A stretch of 64,000 bases of DNA from Colletes latitarsis (Eukaryota; Arthropoda; Insecta; Hymenoptera; Colletidae), in NCBI RefSeq assembly GCF_051014445.1, contig NC_135141.1:3658001-3722000 (forward strand). The letters are read 5' to 3'. Position numbers and translations under genes: made by a program. Shown here one piece after another: positions 1 to 9,321 of the stretch. The notes under the pieces are model-generated. The model did not search any database. It was given only the letters and a program-made list of their open reading frames with translations, and was not told where the DNA came from. The first letter of the stretch is position 1, and each line of letters opens with the position of its first letter.

Positions 1-361
1 AGATACAATGACCCGCTCGAGGAGCTTTCCAGCCTCGTCCAACAGACAAATGGGTCGGAACGCAGATGGAGAATCCGCGGGCTTCCCTGGCTTGTGGAGG
101 AGGACCAACCTCGCCACCTTCCATATGGGGGGGAACTGACCGGTCCGCAGGCATGCGTCAAAGACGCGTATCAAGCCAGCCCCCAGAGCACCCACCGCTA
201 TAGCCCAGGCCCTGCCAGGTATGCCGTCCGGTCCTGGCGCCGTCTTTTTGGCAGCCATTCTCCGGACGGCCCTGGCCAGCTCCTCCTCGGAGACCCCCAG
301 TTCGTCGGACCACCAAGGCGGGTGATCCGGCTGTGGCTCGGGGGGATGCAGGAACGCCTCT

Positions 362-366
362 CCCCC
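362..366 (-). other. One-base insertion (frameshift) in a C run of element 1 ORF2
   Basis: The plus strand has five C here, where the aligned stretch of element 2 (near 11807) has four. Upstream reading is correct as far as LFPVGE. Downstream homology (WWSDELGVSEEEL, APGPDG) continues in the next frame. Confidence 0.75.
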
Positions 367-708
367 AACTGGGAAGAGGACGCGCATAGTTTCCCCGAGC
401 AGCTGGGGGTCGAGGCTCTCTGTGACCGGGGGCGCCCATGATCGCATCTTCCCTACGACCATATGATAGGGGCGCCCCCATGGATTTGCATCCAGAGAGC
501 CGAGGAGCTCCGTCCATGCCTGGGCTTTCGCGGTCGCGATGGCCCGGCGGAGGGTTCTTCGCGCCAGGGAAAATTCCCCGCGCAACCCCACCACCTCTGC
601 CTCCGTCGCCCCGCGCCGTCTCCTGGCGCGGGTGTACCGGCGTCGGGCGACAACGCAACGAGTGCGTAAGTCCTCGATCTCGCCCGACCACCAGTACTCG
701 GACCCCCC

Positions 709-711
709 TCA
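709..711 (-). other. Premature TGA in element 1 ORF2
   Basis: An in-frame TGA lies between the endonuclease domain and the YWWS segment. At the aligned place element 2 has an Arg-rich stretch (SPRR) read through without interruption. The change fits a CGA to TGA transition at a CpG, but the ancestral codon is inferred. Confidence 0.8.
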
Positions 712-1566
712 GCTCGGGGCGGTGGCCCGCGGCATGACTGCGTCGCACAAGGACGTCATAGTGTCGCGGAACCAACGCGCCCCGGCAGAAGGATTGCCGA
801 GGGTCCGGCGTGGCATCTCCTGCCATGCCACAACGGAGGCTGCCATCGCAAGGGCGTCCGGGTCCAGCCTCTTGGCGGACCAGCGTGGCGCCGGGTGTGC
901 TTCCCTGCCCGGTGGTCGGGGTCCATTTACGCCGGGGGTCGCGGATACGGAAAACGTAATATAGAGGTGGTCGCTTAACGTGGCCACCTCTTCCGCGATC
1001 CTCCAGTCGGACACACGGCGCGCTATGGCGGGGCTCGCCAACGATATGTCGACGATCGACTCGCCCCGCGCGTGCACGCACGTGCTCACGGCCCCTTCAT
1101 TCAAAACTATGAGGCCGTGACCCGCCGCCCATTCGAGCATCGCGTCGCCCTTCACGGTCGTCCTGGGGCAGCCCCACGCTGCAGCGTGGGCATTAAAATC
1201 TCCCAGGTCGAGTACCCCACTGGCGAGATGTGGGGAGATGCATCTCCCCACCTCGTCGAGGTACGCCTCAAAATCGCTGAGGCCCTTGGCGGGCGAAGCA
1301 TAACACCCGGCAACCACTACTTCCCCCCACTTAACCGCCACAAACCCGTGGCCCCGCCCCACTACAGAGCACGGCAACGTGCCGCGCCCGTACTGCCAGG
1401 TGATCGCCGAGACCCCGTTAAGGTCCTCCACCCAAGCGGGGTGTTTGGGGACACGATAGGGCTCGGCGATCACGGCCATCCCGATGTTCCACTGCCGGAG
1501 GGTTTGGAGCATGAGATCCTGAGCCCCCCGGCAGTGGTTCAAATTGACCTGGAGGAGGCGTTGAGA

Positions 1567-1571
1567 CATTA
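1567..1571 (-). promoter_or_regulatory. TAATG stop/start overlap between ORF1 and ORF2 (element 1)
   Basis: On the minus strand the TAA stop of ORF1 and the ATG of ORF2 share two bases (TAATG). Bombyx SART1 uses the same UAAUG arrangement, where ORF2 is made by translational coupling after ORF1 termination. The overlap is seen directly. Coupling here is inferred. Confidence 0.8.
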
Positions 1572-4500
1572 TCGGATCTCACCCGCGGCCTCCTCCAGGC
1601 CTCCACTTCCAGCGCTTAGGGGCGCCTCTGCGCGCCCCGGATCATTGCCGCCGTACGAGGCCATCACCCCCCTAATAAGGGGCTCTGACCCGCAAGGCGT
1701 CTGGTCTGCCGCCCGTGGTGGGGGCTCTGCAGGACCCCCACCGGACAAAACTCCTTCCGATTTCGTGGAGGTGGAGGGCACCGAGTCGCAAGGCGCCACA
1801 TCCACCTCCATCATCTCCGTCATGGGTTGCGGGGCGGGTACACATGCCACCCCCCTCACTGCCGTCGCGACAGAGGCTGGGGCGGGTGTAACACCGGACA
1901 CCACAGCTGGGGACGGCTGGGAACAAGCCGCCCCCTGGATCTCCATCGCGACGGGCACCGGCGCCGGCTCAACACCAGCCGGCACCGTGGATGGGGGCAC
2001 AACCATACCCTTTGCCTTCTTCCCCTTCCGTTTGGGGGGACAGCACGCCGCCCCACCCATTCGGTGATCCGCTGGCCGCCCCAGGCCCACACAAAGGGGG
2101 CATTTTGGGGCGGCCGTACACTCCCTGGCTGTGTGGGAGGCCCCTCCGCAGCGGTAGCAGAGGCCGCTGCGATCTACGGTGCTGGTGCACCGCTGCCGAA
2201 CGTGACCGAACTCCAGGCAGCGGTGGCACTGCAGCGGCCTCGCGGCAAGCACCGCCAGCCGGGCCTCGAAAAAGCCGACCATTAGGCGGCCGGACTTCGC
2301 GAGCTTGGTTGCGGCGCGAAGGGGACAGCGAGCCCAGGCAGTAAACATGCCTGAGCTGTCCCTGCGGAGGTCACCAACGTTGACCTCCGCAGCGCCGCAA
2401 CCCCCGGCGGTGGCAAGGGCCTCCCTAACTGCGTCCTGGGTGGCTGCCTCCGACAGGCCGGACACCCTTAACTCGGCCTGTTTCTGGGGGCAAGCCACCC
2501 GAACACCCTCGTCCTGGAGGACCCCCTCAAGACGCGCACGCAGAGCGGTCGCCTTCTCCTTACCTTTCTCACCAGGGATCGCTAACAGGAGCGCCCCGGT
2601 GACCGCTCTGGTGGGCTGCATCCCGGTGATCCCGAGATCCTTACAGATACCCGGCATCACCCTGTTGAGGAGGGGGCCCAGTTCTCCTTCGCGTCCTACG
2701 GCGGCGGTCACCGAGACTGCTGCCTTTTTAGGCAGCCTCGGCAATTTGACCGCCGCAGTCTGGGCACCGCCCTTCTTCCTGCTGCCGGCTGCTGTATTGG
2801 CGGCTGGCCGAGTTGCCGCCGAGGATTTTCCTGCCTTGGCGGTGGGTGCGACAGGAGTCGCCCCCTTTCCACATGCCTTCTTCTTGCCACGTTTAACAAC
2901 CTCAGCCCAGGTACCCTGTCCTTCGCTGGTGGGTGCGTGGGTGGGCTTTGCCGCGGCGTCCTTCTTAGGCGCCCTGGGAATCGGGTCGGGGGGCATCGTC
3001 ACGACATCCGCTGATGCGCCACTTTGAGCATTGTTGGCTCCTCTATTTCCCGGGGATGGCTTCGGTGGTGCGGCGGGCGTTTGCAGAGAGGCAGACGCGC
3101 CCCTCGGTTTTGCCGCCTTCGCCTTCTCTTTCGGCATATTCATCCCCGCAGGCTTAGCTCCCTTGGACGAGCTCTGTCGGGCCGGGGCCAAGCCCGCTGA
3201 TGAAGCAGAGGCCAATGAATCCCTTCCCAGCGGCGGGCGGGACACTGCCCGCCAGACTGCTTCCAGACGGGCCTCTACCCGATCCTCGACGGCCGACATG
3301 TGCCCCGCCATCTCGGAAACCCTTTTGACTATCTCGGTCAACATGACCATTAAAGGGCTTCCGGACGCGGGGCTCTCCTTCTCAGGGGTGGCGGTCCCAT
3401 CTGCGGTCGACGGTCCAGGAACCGCCGCGTCAATCTCCATCCCGACGTCTCCCCCGTCAAAGGTAGACGGGATGAGGTCCCTCCGCCGCGGTCGAGGGAC
3501 ACAGGGCAGCTGATAGTCCGGTGGCGTCTCGTCAGCCAGCTCCTGCCCTGCTCTCTGGAGCTTCCGATGCTCCTGTTTGTACCTCAGGCGGCCCACTTCC
3601 CGCCTGAGGTGCTCCAGCTCCCTATCTTTAACCCTGACGGTTTCCGACAGGGTGGTGGCGGTGGAATCGGCCACCTCCAGCCTCTTCTCGAGGGCCTTGG
3701 CCCTCCTCTCCCATTCGCCGTTGCGAATGACTACCTCCTGGGCCGGCCTATTCGGGGTTTCGGCACGGTCAGCTCTGCCGTAAAGCTCTTCGGCGCTGAC
3801 CATGGCCACCCGAGCAGCCAAGCGGAGCCTGCGGATATCCGTCGTCTTGAGGTGGCTTGCGGTGTCTGCCACCCTGACGACGGACTCGAGCTGCTCCTTG
3901 AGCCGGCCCAGGAGCTCGTCCAAATTCATCACCTCCGCTATATTGCGAAGGTCTCCCTGTTTCGGCAGGGCCTTCATCCCGGGACCCAGCTTCTTTGGGT
4001 CCACAAAAATGCCCCTAGGTCTTCCAGCCGTAGGACCCCTCCTTTTTCTCTTCCCGGGCTCATACGCCACACCGTACTCATCGCTTGAGTCGGCGGTTTC
4101 CACCTCGTCAGCGCCGTTAGAATTGGGCGGCGCCCACTCGTCGTTGGCCTGGGAATCGTCGTCGAGGACGCCAGGATCCTCTTTGACAAATGCCGTCGCC
4201 ACATCTCCTGTTTGGGCTGTAACACCCGCCGTGGACTGCGTGCCCACGGCAACATGCCTCTTGCAGGGAGGTGACTCCTCACCGGTCGCATGATGCCCTG
4301 ATGCACTCTTGCACCATTCCGTGACATTCAGCCGCTCCAGGCTGACCACTGGGCTGGTTTTGGCCCTAAGGAGGTGCACCTCACTTTCACGGTGGATCCC
4401 CAGCGGGGGATTAACCACCACCACACTCCTGACCGTGGGTCTCACCCCACCTGGATGTGGTCCATTTGTTCCGTTGCTGATTGCCGATTCGTGTGCCAGT

Positions 4501-4586
4501 CCGTTATCAATGTTGTCCGTCCAGTTAGTTGGTCCTTGATTATTCTCCATATCTGTTCCCACCAGTGTGGTCGGAATGGAGGTCAC
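1569..4586 (-). CDS. Element 1 ORF1: gag-like nucleic-acid-binding protein
   Basis: An open frame of 1005 aa. In this family ORF1 protein packages element RNA into a ribonucleoprotein and assists target choice. Seen in the sequence: a charged N-terminal region with a basic patch near residues 178-200; a heptad-like, Leu/Arg/Glu-rich probable coiled coil at about 290-350; a low-complexity Ala/Pro/Lys linker at about 450-630; a conserved region shared with element 2 ORF1 at about 615-785 (RAVTGALLL near 660); and three zinc knuckles: C787-C790-H795-C800, C810-C813-H818-C823 and C829-C832-H841-C848. A tail of about 155 aa rich in Pro, Val and Ala follows. It is nearly twice as long as ORF1 of element 2, mostly through its N-terminal half. 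A second Met at residue 13 is an alternative start. The stop codon overlaps the ORF2 start (TAATG). Confidence 0.88.
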   Translation of the reverse strand: MTSIPTTLVGTDMENNQGPTNWTDNIDNGLAHESAISNGTNGPHPGGVRPTVRSVVVVNPPLGIHRESEVHLLRAKTSPVVSLERLNVTEWCKSASGHHATGEESPPCKRHVAVGTQSTAGVTAQTGDVATAFVKEDPGVLDDDSQANDEWAPPNSNGADEVETADSSDEYGVAYEPGKRKRRGPTAGRPRGIFVDPKKLGPGMKALPKQGDLRNIAEVMNLDELLGRLKEQLESVVRVADTASHLKTTDIRRLRLAARVAMVSAEELYGRADRAETPNRPAQEVVIRNGEWERRAKALEKRLEVADSTATTLSETVRVKDRELEHLRREVGRLRYKQEHRKLQRAGQELADETPPDYQLPCVPRPRRRDLIPSTFDGGDVGMEIDAAVPGPSTADGTATPEKESPASGSPLMVMLTEIVKRVSEMAGHMSAVEDRVEARLEAVWRAVSRPPLGRDSLASASSAGLAPARQSSSKGAKPAGMNMPKEKAKAAKPRGASASLQTPAAPPKPSPGNRGANNAQSGASADVVTMPPDPIPRAPKKDAAAKPTHAPTSEGQGTWAEVVKRGKKKACGKGATPVAPTAKAGKSSAATRPAANTAAGSRKKGGAQTAAVKLPRLPKKAAVSVTAAVGREGELGPLLNRVMPGICKDLGITGMQPTRAVTGALLLAIPGEKGKEKATALRARLEGVLQDEGVRVACPQKQAELRVSGLSEAATQDAVREALATAGGCGAAEVNVGDLRRDSSGMFTAWARCPLRAATKLAKSGRLMVGFFEARLAVLAARPLQCHRCLEFGHVRQRCTSTVDRSGLCYRCGGASHTARECTAAPKCPLCVGLGRPADHRMGGAACCPPKRKGKKAKGMVVPPSTVPAGVEPAPVPVAMEIQGAACSQPSPAVVSGVTPAPASVATAVRGVACVPAPQPMTEMMEVDVAPCDSVPSTSTKSEGVLSGGGPAEPPPRAADQTPCGSEPLIRGVMASYGGNDPGRAEAPLSAGSGGLEEAAGEIR

Positions 4587-4940
4587 CCCAGGCAGAGCCG
4601 CCTTACCTGGGGAAGCCTAATACTCCGGGGGTTCGGCAGGTGCCCCCGGAGGTGGTCGCTCGGGATTGGGCCTTCTCTCCCAACCATGCATCCCATCGCA
4701 GCGCACCATAGCTTAGGATTAGAGGGTAATTTATAGAGTTACCATCCTCGCGGCCCAGGCGGTTAAGCCAAGGCCCCCGGTCCTCCTGCCGTCACGTACC
4801 ATTCACAAAACCAAAACTGGAGTTGTGAATGGGTCGTTGCGACGACCAACAGGAGGTTTACAGTGTGATTAGCATCAGGTACCTCGGGGTCGCTACGCCC
4901 CGTACTGCGCCGGACACCTGGCCGGACACAGCCCCTGAGG
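4587..4940 (-). other. Element 1 5' UTR with several small hairpins
   Basis: About 350 bases lie between the ORF1 start and the satellite junction. Perfect inverted repeats are visible: 4801-4808 with 4823-4830 (attcacaa/ttgtgaat), 4832-4837 with 4842-4847 (ggtcgt, tgcg loop, acgacc), 4885-4889 with 4898-4902 (cgggg/ccccg), and 4931-4935 with 4940-4944 (gcccc, tgag loop, ggggc) directly at the junction. R1-clade 5' UTRs carry the promoter and sometimes structured RNA. I could not fold this region into a convincing HDV-like ribozyme. No coding function is apparent. Confidence 0.6.
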
Positions 4941-4948
4941 GGGCATAA

Positions 4949-4970
4949 CCCAGACCTAACCCAGACCTAA
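4949..4970 (-). repeat. First of many tandem CCCAGACCTAA pairs (telomere-like TTAGGTCTGGG)
   Basis: Two perfect head-to-tail copies of an 11-mer (4949-4959 and 4960-4970), flanked by taa on the left and cc on the right, so the 11-base period spans 27 bases. The complement TTAGGTCTGGG begins with the canonical insect TTAGG. The same pair, or a single copy, recurs in essentially every monomer of both arrays, always with the C-rich strand on plus. The second copy is the more variable one (forms such as cagccctaa, cagaccaaa, cagacccaa and cagacttaa occur). Confidence 0.9.
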
Positions 4971-6209
4971 CCGGTGTTATCCTCCAAAATATTGATCGAA
5001 ACCAAATTTAATGTATTGTTTTTGTGTGGTACCACATTACTACGTGATTCAAAACCGAAAAAACCCAGGATCAGGCCAATAAGTATGCGAAGAAGGCAAA
5101 ATCATGTACCAGATGCAGGCATAACCCACACCTAACCCAGACCTAACCGGTGTCATCCTCCAAAATATTGATCGAAACCAGGTTTAGTTGACTGTTTCGT
5201 TATCGTACCGCATTACTACGCCATTCAAACAGGGTAAAAACCAGGTTCTGGCCAACAAGTATGCGATGAAGGCTGAATCATGATCGAGATGCGGGCACAA
5301 CCCAGACCTAACCCAGACCTAACCGGTGTTATCCTCCAAAATATTGTTCGAAACCAGGTTTAGTTGACTGTTTCGTTATCGTACCGCATTACTACGCCAT
5401 TCAAACAGAGTAAAACCCAGGTTCTGGCCAACAAGTATGCGATGAAGGCAGAATCATAAGCAAGATGCGGGCATAACCCAGACCTAACCCAGACCTAACC
5501 GGTGTTAACCTCCAAAATATTGATCGAAACCAAATTTAATGGTCTGCTTCTGTGTGGTACCGCATTACTACGTGATTCAAACCCGAAAAAACCCAGGATC
5601 TGGCCATCAAATATACTAAGAAGTCAAAATCATGAGCGAGATGCGGGCATAACCGAGACCTAACCCAGACCTAACCGGTGTTATCCTCCAAAATATTGAT
5701 CGAAATAAATTTAATGGTCTGTTTCTGTGTGGTACCGCATTACTACGTGATTCAAATCCGAAAAAACCCAGGATCTGGCCAACAAGTATGCAAAGAAGGA
5801 AAAATCAGGAGCCAGATGCGGGCATAACACAGACCTAACCGGTTTTATCCTCTAAAATATTCATCGAAATGAGGTTTAATTGACTGTTACTGTGTGGTGC
5901 CACATTACTACGTGATTCAAATCCGAAACAACCCAGGATCTGGCCAACAAGTATGCAAAGAAGTCAAAATCATGAGCGAGATGCGGGCATAACCCAGACC
6001 TAACCCAGACCTAACCGGTGTTATCCTCTAAAATGCGGATCGAAACCTGCTTTAATTGACTGTTTCACTGTGGTACTACATTACTACGTGACTCAAACCC
6101 GAAAAAACCCAGGATCTGGCCAACAAGTATGCGAAGAAGGCAAAATCATGAGCCAGATGCGTGCATAACTCAGACCTAACCCAGACCTAACGTGCGTTAT
6201 CCTCCAAAA

Positions 6210-8480
6210 TATTGATCGAAACCAAATTTAATGGTCTGTTTCTGTGTGGTACCGCATTACTACGTGATTCAAACTGGAAAAAACCCAGGATCTGGCCAAC
6301 AAGTATGCGATGAAGGAAAAATCATGTGCCAGATGCGCGCATATCCCAGACCTAACCCAGACCTAACCGGTTTTATCGCTAAAATGTGGATCGAAACCAA
6401 GTTTAATGGACTGTTTCAGTGTGGTACCACATTACTACGTGACTCAAACCCGAAAAAACCCAAAATCTGGCCAACAAGTATGCAAAGATGGCAAAATCAT
6501 GAGCCAGATGCGGGCATAAGCCAGACCTAACCCAGACCTAACCGGAGTCATCCTTCAAAATGTTGATCGGAACCAAGGTTAATGGACTGTTTCAGTATGG
6601 TACCACATTACTACGTGACTCAAACCCGAAAAAACCCCGGATCTGGCCAACAAGTATGCGAAGAAGGCAAAATCATGAGCCAGATGTGGGCATAAGCCAG
6701 ACCTAACCCAGACCTAACCGGTTTTATCCTCTAAAATATTGATCGAAACCAGGTTTTATTGACTGCTACTGTGTGGTACCACATTACTACGTGATTCAAA
6801 TCCGAAAAAACCCAGGATCTTGCCAACAAGTATGCAAAGAAGGCATAATCATGAGCCAGATGCGTGCATAACCCAGACCTAACCCAGACCTAACCGGTTT
6901 TATCCTCTCAAATATTGATCAAGACCAGGTTTAGTTGACTGTTTCGTTGTGGTACCGCATTATTACGCCATTCAAACTGGGTAAAACACAGGTTCTGGCC
7001 AAAAAGTATGCGATGAAGGCTGAATCATGATCGAGATGCGGGCATAACCCAGACCTAACCCAGACCTAACCGGTGTTATCCTCCAAAATATTGATCGAAA
7101 CCAGGTTTAGTTGACTGTTTCGTTGTGGTACCGCATTACTACGCCATTCAAACAGGGTAAAACCCAGGTTCTGGCCAACAGGTATGCGATGAAGGCAAAA
7201 TCATGAGCCAGATGCGGGCATAAGTAAGACCTAACCCAGCCCTAACCTGTTTTATCCTATAAAATATTGATCGAAACCAGGTTTTATTGACTGTTACTGT
7301 GTGGTACCACATTACTACGTGATTCAAATCCGAAAAAACCCAGGATCTGGCCAACAAGTATGCAAAGAAGTCAAAATCCAGAGCGAGATGCGGGCATAAC
7401 CCAGACCTAACCCAGACCTAACCGGTGTTATCCTCCAAAATATTGATCGAAACCAAATTTAATGGTCTGTTTCTGTGTGGTACCGCATTACTACGTGATT
7501 CAAACCCGAAAAAACCCAGGATCTGGCCATCAAATACACTAAGAAGTCAAAATCATGAGCGAGATGCGGGCATAACCCAGACCTAACCCAGACCTAACCG
7601 GTTTAATCCTGTAAAATATTGATCGAAACCAGCTTTAATTGACTGTTTCAATGTGGTACAACATTACTACGTGATTCAAATTCGAGAAAACCCAGGATCT
7701 GGCCAACAAGTATGCGAAGAAGGCAAAATCATGAGCCAGATGCGGGCATAAGCCAGACCTAACCCAGACCTAACCGGTTTTATCCTCTAAAATATTCATC
7801 GAAACCTGGTTTTATTGACTGTTACTGTGTGGTACCACATTACTACGTGATTCAAATCCGAAAAAACCCAAAATCTGGCCAACAAGTATGCAAAGATGGC
7901 AAAATCATGAGCCAGATGCGGGCATAAGCCAGACCTAACCGGTGTTATACTCTAAAATTTTGATCGAAACTAGGTTTAATTGACTGTTTCACTGTGGTAC
8001 CACATCACTACGTGATTCAAACTGGAAAAAACCCAGGATCTGGCCAACAAGTATGCGAAGAAGGCAAAATCATGAGCCAGATGCGTGCATAACCCAGACC
8101 TAACCCAGACCTAACCGGTGTTATCCTCCAAAATATTGATCGAAACCAAATTTAATGGATTGTTTCTGTGTGCTACCACATTACTACGTGATTCGAAACC
8201 GAAAAAACCCAGGATCAGGCCAACAAGTATGCGATGAAGGAAAAATCATGTGCCAGATGCGCGCATATCCCAGACCTAACCCAGACCTAACCGGTTTTAT
8301 CGCTAAAATGTGGATCGAAACCAAGTTTAATGGACTGTTTCAGTGTGGTACCACATTACTACGTGACTCAAACCCGAAAAAACCCAAAATCTGGCCAACA
8401 AGTATGCAAAGATGGCAAAATCATGAGCCAGATGCGGGCATAAGCCAGACCTAACCCAGACCTAACCGGTGTCATCCTTT
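6210..8480. repeat. Higher-order repeat in array 1, offset about 1.92 kb
   Basis: The segment around 6231-6530 recurs nearly identically at 8155-8454 (offset 1924, about eleven monomers, with one short one). Shared private variants include the string cgctaaaatgtggatcg and the cagatgcgcgcatatccc form. Similarity continues to the right: 6540-6890 matches 8465-8810. This shows block duplication before insertion of element 2. Confidence 0.85.
6772..6783. repeat. Representative 12-bp palindrome TGTGGTACCACA of the satellite
   Basis: Perfectly self-complementary over 12 bases, and present in most monomers of both arrays at the same phase. Variant monomers break it (ggtaccgca, ggtatcaca, gtgctacca, ggtgccaca). 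It contains GGTACC. A dyad kept across many otherwise divergent monomers could be a protein-binding box, but that is inference. Confidence 0.7.
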
Positions 8481-9271
8481 AAAATGTTGATCGAAACCAA
8501 GTTTAATGGACTGTTTCAGTATGGTACCACATTACTACGTGACTCAAACCCGAAAAAACCCCGGATCTGGCCAACAAGTATGCGAAGAAGGCAAAATCAT
8601 GAGCCAGATGTGGGCATAAGCCAGACCTAACCCAGACCTAACCGGTTTTATCCTCTAAAATATTGATCGAAACCAGGTTTTATTGACTGCTACTGTGTGG
8701 TACCACATTACTACGTGATTCAAATCCGAAAAAACCCTGGATCTTGCCAACAAGTATGCAAAGAAGGCATAATCATGAGCCAGATGCGTGCATAACCCAG
8801 ACCTAACCCAGACCTAACCGGTGTTATCCTCCAAAATATTGATCGAAACCAGGTTTAGTTGACTGTTTCGTTGTGGTACCACATTACTACGTGATTCAAA
8901 ACCGAAAAAACCCAGGATCAGGCTAACAAGTATGCGAAGAAGGCAAAATCATATGCCAGATGCAGGCATAACCCAGACCTAACCCAGACCTAACCGGTGT
9001 GATCCTCTAAAATATTGATCGAAACAAGGTTTAATTGTCTGTTTCAGTGTGGTACCACATTACTTCGTGACTCAAACCCGAAAAAACCCAGGATCTGGTC
9101 AACAAGTATGCGAGGAAGGCAAAATCATGAGCCAGATGTGGGCATGAGCCAGACCTAACCCAGACCTAACCGGTTTTACCCTCTAAAATATTGATCGAAA
9201 CCAGGTTTTATTGTCTGCTACTGCATGGTACCACATTACTACGTGATTCAAATCTGAAAAAACCCAGGGTC

Positions 9272-9281
9272 TGGCCAACAA

Positions 9282-9285
<4 letters not shown>
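9272..9285. repeat. Target-site duplication of element 2, left copy
   Basis: TGGCCAACAAGTAT, identical to 14837-14850 on the other side of the element. It is ordinary satellite sequence (the ctggccaacaagtatgcg part of the monomer). The last T could equally belong to the adjacent T run, so the duplication is 13-14 bp. Confidence 0.9.

Positions 9286-9320
<35 letters not shown>
9286..9320 (-). other. Poly(A) tail of element 2 (T run on plus strand)
   Basis: An uninterrupted T run from 9285 to 9320 (36 T, the first shared with the duplicated target). It marks the 3' end of the element and the start of target-primed reverse transcription. Confidence 0.93.

Positions 9321-9321
<1 letters not shown>

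Larger units (their letters stand above)
1..1569 (-). pseudogene. Element 1 ORF2: endonuclease/reverse transcriptase, broken and cut by window edge
   Basis: The ORF2 protein nicks target DNA and reverse-transcribes element RNA at the nick. The N-terminal 286 codons (1569-709) are open and form an AP-endonuclease domain: NLNH at residues 9-12, AEPYR around 35-39, a GDFNA motif near 123-127, and SDH near 199-201. An in-frame TGA at 709-711 ends the frame. Translation continues without a stop in the same frame (YWWSG onward, WGRPY near 480) until a C run at 362-366, where one extra base relative to element 2 shifts the frame. Beyond it the frame carries RT motifs including APGPDG, FPPIWKVARLVLL and FRPICLLDEAGK up to the window edge. 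No other stop was seen. Two lesions in otherwise well-preserved coding sequence suggest recent inactivation, or partly assembly error at the homopolymer. Confidence 0.88.
1..4940 (-). mobile_element. R1-clade non-LTR retrotransposon, element 1 (3' part outside window)
   Basis: A GC-rich block on the minus strand, in sharp contrast to the AT-richer satellite that starts at about 4943. Read 5' to 3' it contains a 5' UTR, a gag-like ORF1 with three CCHC knuckles, and an ORF2 with an AP-endonuclease domain followed by the start of a reverse transcriptase. This order, the knuckles and the endonuclease motifs place it in the R1 clade (R1, TRAS, SART and relatives). The left window edge cuts it in the middle of the RT domain, so its 3' end and target-site duplication cannot be seen. 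Its 5' end joins satellite at about 4938-4943, just before a gcataaccc segment. ORF2 carries two disabling lesions, so this copy is probably dead. It is a different family from element 2: the proteins are clearly homologous but far from identical. Confidence 0.93.
4943..9285. repeat. 176-bp satellite, array 1 (about 25 head-to-tail monomers)
   Basis: Successive gcat landmarks fall at 4943, 5119, 5295, 5471 and 5647, giving a 176-bp period. Each monomer contains, in order: one or two CCCAGACCTAA units, ccggt, a tcctctaaaatattgatcg-like segment, a variable aggttttattgactg segment, the palindrome TGTGGTACCACA, attactacgtgattcaaa, a ccgaaaaaacccagg stretch, tctggccaacaagtatgcg, aagaaggcaaaatcatgag and ccagatgcggg. 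Monomers with one 11-mer unit are about 165 bp. Several sub-variants alternate, for example a form with ttcgttgtggtaccgc and gccattcaaacagggtaaa near 5200-5450 and 6930-7170. No gene is present; short ORFs here are accidental. The array ends exactly at the A tail of element 2. Confidence 0.97.

Noticed and set aside
1072..4293. Several plus-strand and alternative minus-strand frames over element 1
   Set aside because: Shadows of ORF1 and ORF2; the real frames hold the zinc knuckles and endonuclease motifs.
4800..4942. HDV-like self-cleaving ribozyme at the 5' end of element 1
   Set aside because: Hairpins are present but I could not build the nested double pseudoknot by eye; left as a computation to run rather than a call.
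9272..9285. Insertion of element 2 into 28S rDNA or directly into pure telomere repeats, as for R1 or SART
   Set aside because: Both flanks are plainly the 176-bp satellite; the site lies outside the CCCAGACCTAA part of the monomer.
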